64,000 bases of DNA. Origin: Cherax quadricarinatus (taxonomy: Eukaryota; Arthropoda; Malacostraca; Decapoda; Parastacidae). The stretch covers positions 13,078,183-13,142,182 of the forward strand of contig NC_091382.1 in assembly GCF_038502225.1 (NCBI RefSeq), given 5' to 3'. A program made the translations under genes and the position numbers. The notes below the pieces were generated by a model. The model searched no databases, was not told the origin of the DNA, and saw only the letters and a list, made by a program, of their open reading frames with translations. Shown in pieces: positions 54,500 through 64,000 of the stretch (positions are counted from its first letter, which is position 1; the number at the start of each line of letters is the position of its first letter).

Positions 54500-57400
54500 T
54501 ATTTATTTTTTATCACACTGGCCGATTCCCACCAAGGCAGGGTGGCCCGAAAAAGAAAAACTTTCACCATCATTCAGTCCATCACTGTCTTGCCAGAAGC
54601 GTGCTTTACACTACAGTTTTTAAACTGCAACATTAACACCCCTCCTTCAGAGTGCAGGCACTGTACTTCCCATCTCCAGGACTCAAGTCCGGCCTGCCGG
54701 TTTCCCTGAACCCCTTCATAAATGTTACTTTGCTCACACTCCAACAGCACGTCAAGTATTAAAAACCATTTGTCTCCATTCACTCCTATCAAACACGCTC
54801 ACACATGCCTGCTGGAAGTCCAAGCCCCTCGCACACAAAACCTCCTTTACCCCCTCCCTCCAACCTTTCCTAGGCCGACCCCTACCCCACCTTCCTTCCA
54901 CTACAGATTTATTCACTCTAAAAGTCACTGTTTTGTTCCACTCTATCTGCATATCCAAACCACGTCAACAACCTCTCCTCAGCCCTCTGGACAACAGTTT
55001 TGGTAATCCCGCACCTCCTCCTAATTTCCAAACTACGAATTCTCTGCATTATATTCACACCACACATTGCCTTCAGACATGACATCTCCGCTTCCTCCAG
55101 CCTTCTCCTCGCTGCAACATTCATCACCCATGCTTCACACCCATATAAGAGTGTTGGTACAACTATACTCTCATACATTCACCTTTTTGTCTCCAAGGAC
55201 AAAGTTCTTTGTCTCCACAGACTCCTAAGTGCACCACTCACCCTTTTCCCCTCATCAATTCTGTGATTCACCTCATCCTTCATAGACCCATCCGCTGACA
55301 CGTCCATTCCTAAATATGTGAATATATTCACCTCCTCCATTCTCTCTCCCTCCAATCTGATGTTCAGCCTTTCGTCACCTAATCTTTTTATCCTCATAAC
55401 CTTACTCTTTCCTATATTCACTTTTCTTTTTCTTTTACATACCCTACCAAATTCATCCACCAACCTCTGCAACTTCTCTTCAGAATCTCCCAAGAGCACA
55501 GTGTCATCAGCAAAGAGCAACTGTGACAACTCCCACTTTATGTGTGATTCTTTATCTTTTAACTCCACGCCTCTTGCCAAGACCCTCGCATTTACTTCTC
55601 TTACAACCCCATCTATAAATATATTGAACAACCACGGTGACATCACACATCCTTGTCTAAGTCCTACTTTTACTGGGAAATAATTTCCCTCTTTCCTACA
55701 TTCTCTAACTTGAGCCTCACTATCCTCGTAAAAACTCTTCACTGCTTTCAGTAACCTACCTCCTATACCATTCACCTGCAACATCTGCCACATTGCCCCC
55801 CTATCCACCCTGTCATATGCCTTTAATAAATCCATAAATACCACAAAAACCTCTTTACCTTATCTAAATACTGTTCACTTACATGTTTCACTGTAAGCAC
55901 TTGGTCTACACACCACCTACCTTTCCTAAAGCCTCCTTGTTCATCTGCTATCCTACTCTCTGTCTTATTCTTAATTCTTTCAATAATAACTCTACCATAC
56001 ACTTTACCAAGTATACTTAACAGACTTATTCCCCTATAATTTTTTTTTCACTCTCTTTTATCCCCTTTGCCTTATACACAGGAACTATGCATGCTCTCTG
56101 CCAATCCCTAGGTACCTTACCCTCTTCCATACATTTATTAAATAACAGAACCAACCACTCCAAAACTATATCTGCTCTTGCTTTTAACATTTCTATCTTT
56201 ATCCCATCAATCTCAGCTACCTTACCCCCTTTCATTCTACCCACTGCCTCATGAACTTCCCCCACACTCACAACTGGCTCTTCCTCACTCCTACAAGATA
56301 TTATTCCTCCTTGCCCTATACACGAAATCACAGCTTCCATATCTTCATCAACATTTAACAATTCCAAAAAATATTCCCTCGATCTTCCCAATACCTCTAA
56401 CTCTCCATTTAATAACTCTCCTCTCCTATTTTTAACTGTCAAATCCATTTGTTCTCTAGGCTTCCTCAACTTATTAATCTCACTCCAAAACTTTTTCTTA
56501 TTTTCAACAAAATTTGTTGATACCATCTCACTCACTCCCTCATTTGCTCTCTTTTTACATTTCTTTATTGTTTTCTTAACCTCTCTTTTTTTCTCCATAT
56601 ACTCTTCCCTCCTTGTATCACTTTTACTTAGTAAAAACCTCTCGAATGCTAACTTTTTCTCCCTTACTACTCTCTTTACATTATCATTCCACCAATCGCT
56701 CTTCTTCCCTCCCGCACCCACTTTCCTGTAACCACAAACTTCTGCAGAACACTCTAACACTACATTCTTAAACCTACCCCATACATATTCGACCCCATTG
56801 CCTATGCTCTCATTAGCCCATCTATCCTCCAGTAGTTGTTTTTATCCTACCCTAACTGCCTCCTCTATTAGTTTATACACATTCACCTCTCTCTTACTTG
56901 CTGCTTCTATTCTCTTTGTATCCCATCTACCTTTTACTCTCGCTGTAGCTACAACTAAGAAGAGATCTGATATATCTGTGGCCCCTCTATGAACATGTAC
57001 ATCCTGAAGTTTACTCAACAGTCATTTATCTACCAATACATAGTCCAACAATCTACTGTCATTACGCCCTAAATCTTATCTTTTATACGTATTAATCCTC
57101 TTTTTCTTAAAATACGTATTACTTATAACTAAACCCCTTTCTATACAAAGTTCAATCAGAGGGCCCACATTATCATTTACACCTGGCACCCCAAACTTAC
57201 CTACCACACCCTCTCTAAATGTCTCTCCTACTTTAGCATTTAGGTCCCTTACCATAATTGCTCTCTCACTTGGTTCAAAGGTTCCTATACATTCGCTTAA
57301 CATCTCCCAAAATCTCTCTCTCTCCTTCACATTTCTCTCTTTGACAGGTGCTTACACGCTTATTATGACCAACTTTTCACATCCAACCCTTATTTTAATC

Positions 57401-57690
57401 TATATAACCATTGAATTAACATATTTATATGCTCTCTTCTCCTTCCATAACTGGTCCTTCAACATTATTGCTACCCCTTCCTTAGCTCTAACTCTCTCAG
57501 CTATTCCTGACTTAATCCCATTTATTTCTCCCCACTGAAACTCGCCTACCCCCTTCAGTTTTGTTTCGCTTAGGGCCAGGACATCCAACTTCTTTTCATT
57601 CATAACATTAGCAATCATCTCTTTCTTATCATCCGCACTACATCCCAGCACATTCAAGCATCCCACTTTTATTTAGTTTTTCTTCTGACT
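54500..57690 (-). pseudogene. RTE-like LINE, decayed
   Basis: Minus-strand pieces in order: endonuclease start GCLNVLGCSADDKKEM...LALSETKLKG (57666-57400) and RDLNAKVGE (57330-57076), linker (56760-56026, KSDWWNDNVKRVVREKK, KVPRDWQRACIVPVYKAKG), reverse transcriptase (55844-55179) with VFMDLLKAYDRVDR, GLRQGCVMSPWLFNIFID and the catalytic LLFADDTVLL, and the C-terminal LLYGCEAWVMN...RRRCGITKTVVQRAEERLLTWFGYADRV (55178-54918). Frameshifts divide all pieces. The RT C-terminus (YGCEAW, WFGYADRV) is RTE-like. It is nearly full length and inserted in a minisatellite. Confidence 0.87.
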
Positions 57691-57719
57691 TTTAGTAAAT
57701 GTATACACGAGAAGCGTTA

Positions 57720-59545
57720 CAGGTGCCTGAGTTCCACACTACTGGTGCTGTGTTTCACACTACTGGTGCTGTGTTTCACACTACTGGTGCTGTGTTTCAC
57801 ACTATTGGTGCTGTGTTTCACACTACTGGTGCTGTTTCACACTACTTGTGCTGTGTTTCACACTACTGGTGCTGTGTTTCACACTACTGGTGCTGTGTTT
57901 CACACTATTGGTGCTGTGTTTCACACTACTGGTACTGTGTTTCACACTACTTGTGCTGCGTTTCACACTACTGGCACTGCACTTCACACTACTGGTGCTG
58001 TGTTTCACACTACTGTAGCAGTGTTTCACACTATTGGTACTGTGTTTCACACTACTGGCACTGTGTTTCACACTACTGGTGCTGTGTTTCACACTACTGG
58101 TGCTATGTTTCAAACTACTGGTGCTGTGTTTCACACTACTGGTGCTGTGTTTCACACTACTGGTGCTGTGTTTCACACTGCTTTTGCCAGTGTTTCACAC
58201 TACTGGTGCTGTGTTTCATGCAACTGGTGCTGTTTCACACTACTGGTGCTGTGTTTCACACTACTGGTGCTGCGTTTCACACTACTGGTGCAGTGTTTCA
58301 CACAAATGATGCCTGAGTTTCACACTACTGATGCCTGTGTTTCATACTACTGGTGCTGTGTTTCACACTACTGGTGCTGTGTTTTATACTACTTGTGCTG
58401 TGTTTCACACTACTGGTGCTGTGTTTCACACTGCTGGTGCCAGTGTTTCACACTACTGGTGCTGTGTTTCATGCAACTGGTGCTGTTTCACACTACTGGT
58501 GCTGTGTTTCACACTACTGGTGCTGTGTTTCACACTACTGTTGCTGTGTTTCACACTACCTGTGCTGTGTTTCACACTAATGGTGCTGTGTTTCACACTA
58601 CTGGTGCCTCTGTTTCACACTACTGGTGCTGTGTTTCATGCTACTGGTGCTGTGTTTTACACTACTTGTGCTGCGTTTCACATTACTGTTGCTGTGTTTC
58701 ACACTACCTGTGCTGTGTTTCACACTAATGGTGCTGTGTTTCACACTGCTGGTGCCTGTGTTTCACACTACTGGTGCTGTGTTTCATACTACTGGTGCTG
58801 TGTTTCATACTACTGGTGCTGTGTTTCATACTACTGGTGCTGTGTTTCACACTACTTGTGGCGTGTTTCACACTACTGGTGCATATTTTCACACTAGTGG
58901 TACTGTGTTTCACACTACTGGTGCTGTGTTTCATACTACTGGTGCTGTGTTTCATACTACTGGTGCTGTTTTTCACACTACTAGTGCTGTGTTTCACACT
59001 ACTGGTGCTGTGTTTCATACTACTTGCGCTTTGTTTCACACTACCGGTGGTGTGTTTCACACTACTGGTGCTGTGTTTCACACTACTGGTGCTGTGTTTC
59101 ACACTACTGGTGCTGTGTTTCACACTACTGGTGCTGTGTTTCACACTACTGGTGCAGTGTTTCACACTACTGGTGTTGTGTTTCACACTACTGTTGCTGT
59201 GTTTCACATTACTGGTGCTGTGTTTCATACTACTGGTGCTGTGTTTCATACTACTGGTGCTGTGTTTCACACTACTGGTGCTGTGTTTCACACTACTGTT
59301 GCTGTGTTTCACACTACTGGTGCTGTGTTTCACACTACTGGTGCTGTGTTTCATACTACTGGTGCTGTGTTTCACACTACTGGTGCTGTGTTTCACACTA
59401 CTGGTGCTGTGTTTCACACTACTGATGCTGTGTTTCACACTACTGGTGCCTGTCTTTCACAGTACTGTTGCTGTATTTCAAACTATTGGTGCTGTGTTTC
59501 ACACTTCTGGTGCTGTGTTTCATACTAGTTGTACTTGTGTTTCAT
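57720..59545. repeat. 21-bp minisatellite, GCTGTGTTTCACACTACTGG type
   Basis: About 85 tandem units of 21 bases. Because 21 is a multiple of three, open frames over 300 codons exist on both strands; none is a gene. Rare GCCAGTGTTTC or GCCTGTG units recur about every 250-300 bases. Confidence 0.97.
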
Positions 59546-59734
59546 AACTGATGCCTTGTTGACATTATTAGTGCTTTAGTTTTACAATTTAGGTGTTTAT
59601 GTTTCACATTTGTGTTAATTATTGAACTACTATCGTTAGTGGCTTCCTCTACTAGTATTTATGGTTCGTACAAGTGATAGAGGTTCTCACTACTGATGCA
59701 TCTGGTTCCTCACACTTTTAGTGCTAGTGATCTA

Positions 59735-62700
59735 CACTTCAGCTTCTTATGGTTCATAAATCTGGTAACTCTTGTGATCCACACTACTGCTACTTATGGT
59801 TCACAAGTCTGGTAACTCTTGTGATCCACACTACTGCTACTTATGGTTCACAAGTCTGGTAACTCTTGTGATCCACACTACAGCTACTTATGGTTCACAA
59901 TTCTGGTAACTCTTGTGATCCACACTACTGCTACTTATGGTTCACAAGTCTGGTAACTCTTGTGATCCACACTACTGCTACTTATGGTTCACAAGTCTGG
60001 TAACTCTTTTGATCCACACTACTGCTACTTATGGTTCACAAGTCTGGTAACTCTTGTGATCCACACTACTGCTACTTATGGTTCACAAGTCTGGTAACTC
60101 TTGCTTTCCACACTACTGCTACTTGTGGTTCACAAGTCTGGTAACTCTTGTGATCCACACTACTGCTACTTATGGTTCACAAGTCTGGTAACTCTTGTGA
60201 TCCACACTACAGCTACTTATGGTTCACAAGTCTGGTAACTCTTGTGATCCACACTACTGCTACTTATGGTTCACAAGTCTGGTAACTCTTGTGATCCACA
60301 CTACTGCTACTTATGGTTCACAAGTCTGGTAACTCTTGTGATCCACACTACTGCTACTTATGGTTCACAAGTCTGGTAACTCTTTTGATCCACACTACTG
60401 CTACTTATGGTTCACAAGTCTGGTAACTCTTGTGATCCACACTACTGCTACTTATGGTTCACAAGTCTGGTAACTCTTGTGATCCACACTACTGCTACTT
60501 ATGGTTCACAAGTCTGGTAACTTTTGTGATCCACACTTCAGCTTCTTATGGTTCATAAATCTGGTAACTCTTGTGATCCACACTACTGCTACTTATGGTT
60601 CACAAGTCTGGTAACTCTTGTGATCCACACTACTGCTACTTATGGTTCACAAGTCTGGTAACTCTTGTGATCCACACTTCTGCTACTTATGGTTCACAAG
60701 TCTGGTAACTCTTGTGATCCACACTACTGCTACTTATGGTTCACAAGTCTGGTAACTCTTGTGATCCACACTACTGGTACTTATGGTTCACAAGTCTGGT
60801 AACTCTTGTGATCCACACTACTGCTAGTTATGGTTCACAAGTCTCGTAACTCTTGTGATCCACACTTCAGCTTCTTATGGTTCACAAGTCTGGTAACTCT
60901 TGTGATCCACACTTCAGCTTCTTATGGTTCACAAGTCTGGTAACTCTTGTGATCGACACTACAGCTACTTATGGTTCACAAGTCTGGTAACTCTTGTGAT
61001 CCACACTACTGCTACTTATGTTTCACAAGTCTGGTAACTCTTGTGATCCACACTACTGCTACTTATGGTTCACAAGTCTGGTAACTCTTGTGATCCACAC
61101 TACTGCTACTTATGGTTCACAAGTCTGGTAACTCTTGTGATCCACACTACTGCTACTTATGGTTCACAAGTCTGGTAACTCTTGTGATCCACACTACTGC
61201 TACTTATGGTTCACAAGTCTGGTAACTCTTGTGATCCACACTACAGCTACTTATGGTTCACAATCTGGTAACTCTTGTGATCCACACTACAGCTACTTAT
61301 GGTTCACAAGTCTGGTAACTCTTGTGATCCACACTACTGCTACTTATGGTTCACAAGTCTGGTAACTCTTGTGATCCACACTACTGCTACTTATGGTTCA
61401 CAAGTCTGGTAACTCTTGTGATCCACACTTCTGCTACTTATGGTTCACAAGTCTGGTAACTTTTGTGATCCACACTTCAGCTTCTTATGGTTCATAAATC
61501 TGGTAACTCTTGTGATCCACACTAGTGCTACTTATGGTTCACAAGTCTGGTAACTCTTGTGATCCACACTACTGCTACTTATGGTTCACAAGTCTGGTAA
61601 CTCTTGTGATCCACACTTCAGCTTCTTATGGTTCACAAGTCTGGTAACTCTTGTGATCCACACTACTGCTACTTATGGTTCACAAGTCTGGTAACTCTTG
61701 TGATCCACACTACTGCTACTTATGGTTCACAAGTCTGGTAACTCTTGTGATCCACACTTCAGCTTCTTATGGTTCACAAGTCTGGTAACTCTTGTGATCC
61801 ACACTTCAGCTTCTTATGGTTCACAAGACTGGTAACTCTTGTGATCCACACTACAGCTACTTATGGTTCACAAATCTGGTAACTCTTGTGATCCACACTA
61901 CTGCTACTTATGGTTCACAAGTCTGGAAACTCTTGTGATCCACACTTCAGCTTCTTATGGTTCACAAGTCTGGTAACTCTTGTGATCCACACTTCAGCTT
62001 CTTATGGTTCACAAGTCTGGTAACTCTTGTGATCCACACTACAGCTACTTATGGTTCACAAGTCTGGTAACTCTTGTGATCCACACTACTGCTACTTATG
62101 GTTCACAAGTCTGGTAACTCTTGTGATCCACACTTCAGCTTCTTATGGTTCACAAGTCTGGTAACTCTTGTGATCCACACTTCAGCTACTTATGGTTCAC
62201 AAGTCTGGTAACTCTTGTGATCCACACTACTGCTACTTATCGTTCACAAGTCTGGTAACTCTTGTGATCCACACTTCAGCTTCTTATGGTTCACAAGTCT
62301 GGTAACTCTTGTGATCCACACTACAGCTACTTATGGTTCACAAGTCTGGTAACACTTGTGATCCACACTACTGCTACTTATGGTTCACAAGTCTGGTAAC
62401 ACTTGTGATCCACACTACAGCTACTTATGGTTCACAAGTCTGGTAACTCTTGTGATCCACACTACTGCTACTTATGGTTCACAAGTCTGGTAACTCTTGT
62501 GATCCACACTACTGCTACTTATGGTTCACAAGTCTGGTAACTCTTGTGATCTACACTACTGCTACCTACGGTTCACAAGTCTGGTAACTCTTGTGATCCA
62601 CACTACTGCTACTTAAGGTTCACAAGTCTGGTAACTCTTGTGATCCACACTACTGCTACTTATGGTTCACAAGTCTGGTAACTCTTGTGATCCACACTAC

Positions 62701-63057
62701 TGCTACTTATGGTTCACAAGTCTGGTAACTCTTGTGATCCACACTACTGCTTCTTATGGTTCACAAGTCTGGTAACTCTTGTGATCTACACTACTGCTAC
62801 TTATGGTTCACAAGTCTGGTAACTCTTGTGATCCACACTACTGCTACTTATGGTTCACAAGTCTGGTAACTCTTGTGATCCACACTACTGCTACTTATCC
62901 TTCACAAGTCTGGTAACTCTTGTGATCCACACTACTGCTACTTATGGTTCACAAGTCTGGTAACTCTTGTGATCTACACTACTGCTACTTATGGTTCACA
63001 AGTCTGGTAACTCTTGTGATCTACACTACTGCTACTTATAGTTCACACATCTGGTAA
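59735..63057. repeat. 47-bp minisatellite
   Basis: About 70 copies of a 47-base unit (TTCACAAGTCTGGTAACTC, TTGTGATCCACACTACTGC, TACTTATGG). The main variant has TTCAGCTTCTTATGG in place of TACTGCTACTTATGG and occurs in clusters, often at regular spacing. Confidence 0.97.
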
Positions 63058-63259
63058 TTCTGGTTCACGTTTCTGATGCGTATTCTTTCAAGTTTCACAC
63101 TGTTGGTGATTCTCACTACAAGTGGTTATGTTTACACTACTTGTGCTTCATGCAACTGGTGCCTATTGTGTGCCCAGAGCACCAATCATCGATATTACTG
63201 ACACATATGTATCCCCCAGAGCAGTTCCCAAGGCACCAGTCATCACCAGTTTTATTGTG

Positions 63260-63622
63260 AAGTAAAAGGACACAAGTGCAACTAACCTGACATTTTACTG
63301 TGGCAACGTTTCGCTCTCCAGGAGCTTTGTCAAGCTGTTACAAACAGTACATGGACACAGAGGGTATATATAGGCTCAGAGTGTTGTGCAATAGTAGTAG
63401 TAGTAGTAGTAGTATTACAATATGTTAGAACAATTAACTTGCAGATGAGTTCTAACATATTGTAATACTACTACTACTACCACTATTATTGCATCTCACT
63501 CTGAGCCTGTATATATACCCTCTGTGTCCATGTACTGTTTGCAACTGCTTAACAAAGCTCCTGGAGAGCGAAACGTTGCCACAATAAAATGTCACATTAG
63601 TTGCACTTGTGTCCTTTTACTT
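63260..63622. mobile_element. Fold-back element with GAAACGTTGCC arms
   Basis: Arms of about 165-180 bases (AGTAAAAGGACACAAGTGCAA and its complement outermost) around a centre near 63440. Each arm contains AGCTC...GAGCGAAACGTTGCCAC, TATATATA and an (AGT)n or (ACT)n tract. The structure parallels the inserts at 6948 and 39850. It is noncoding. Confidence 0.85.
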
Positions 63623-63639
63623 TACATATTGTCCGTAAT

Positions 63640-64000
63640 TCTACCAACTTTATTATAACCAGTTTTATTGATACATGTGTCCCCTCAAAAGTACCCACAG
63701 CGTTACTCGTCATTAACATTACTGTCAGAGTCTAGAACACAGTACATCACTACAAATACTGACACATATGTATCACTGTACCAGTAGCTTGAACTGCAGT
63801 CGTCATCAGCAATACTGACAATCTTGTCTCCCTAAATTATAACCTGCAGCTGAAGTCATGGCTATCATTATGGACACACATGTATTTCCACACCATCACT
63901 AGAAGCTGCACTCATGATCATTATTACTGACACAATAGTTTCCAGTCATCACAAGCATTACTGACACATTTATCTTCACACAAGTACATGTAGTTTCAGG
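63640..64000. other. Degenerate repeat, no gene seen
   Basis: Loosely recurring CTGACACATATGTATC and GTCATCA motifs at about 60-110-base spacing. No coding frame and no recognised element. Confidence 0.5.

Noticed and set aside
57699..59547. Open frames up to 327 codons on both strands
   Set aside because: A 21-bp unit keeps any frame open; both strands and several frames are equally open.
59735..63057. CRISPR-like array
   Set aside because: The units are contiguous tandem copies with no unique spacers, and the setting is a eukaryotic genome.

Overview
The window reads as repeat-rich nuclear DNA of an invertebrate animal, most likely a decapod crustacean. That assignment is inference: it rests on several LINE families, Penelope-type remnants, a BEL/Pao element, a Polinton and huge CA and minisatellite tracts of the kind found in crayfish-like genomes. 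The only evidence for a host gene is two adjacent fibronectin type III exons (21184-21432 and 21653-21940, plus strand, both phase 1-1). Everything else is repeats and mobile elements, much of it probably intronic or intergenic.

Layout. (1) 1-17985 is one giant imperfect palindrome. Its arms (1-10386 and 10421-17985) meet at a 34-base spacer. The arms consist of a diverged AC-rich tandem repeat, long (CA)n tracts and copies of one LINE family, and they differ by private insertions and deletions. (2) 18010-19300 holds degenerate satellite and a G-rich minisatellite. (3) 19598-20298 is a tRNA-like SINE composite with 14-bp target duplications. (4) 21184-22260 holds the FN3 exons; both splice donors are tandemly duplicated. 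(5) 22340-63057 is a succession of related minisatellites (units of about 72, 22, 21 and 47 bp) into which several elements have inserted: a Jockey/CR1-type LINE (22573-24405 plus 38482-38732), Penelope fragments (39.3-40.0 kb), a CR1-type LINE (42.2-44.0 kb), a decayed BEL/Pao element (44.3-51.0 kb) and an RTE-like LINE (54.5-57.7 kb). (6) 63260-63622 is a fold-back element.

The centrepiece is a 14,070-bp Polinton/Maverick (24406-38475). It sits inside the LINE ORF, is flanked by a perfect 6-bp target duplication (TGTGTA), and is bounded by unusually long, nearly identical terminal inverted repeats of about 2.28 kb. Between them lie a packaging ATPase, a chromodomain integrase, two conserved small Polinton proteins, a helical protein, a probable macro-domain protein, a penton-like minor capsid protein, a GGG-containing minor virion protein, a major capsid protein and an adenain-like protease, all on the plus strand. 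A spliced zinc-finger gene lies on the minus strand. Each TIR carries a complete three-exon gene for an acidic protein. No protein-primed DNA polymerase B is present and there is no space for one, so this looks like a capsid-encoding Polinton without its usual polymerase. Five genes are interrupted, each by a one-base change in a mononucleotide run, while the others are intact. This fits a young element with homopolymer errors in the assembly, or very recent decay.
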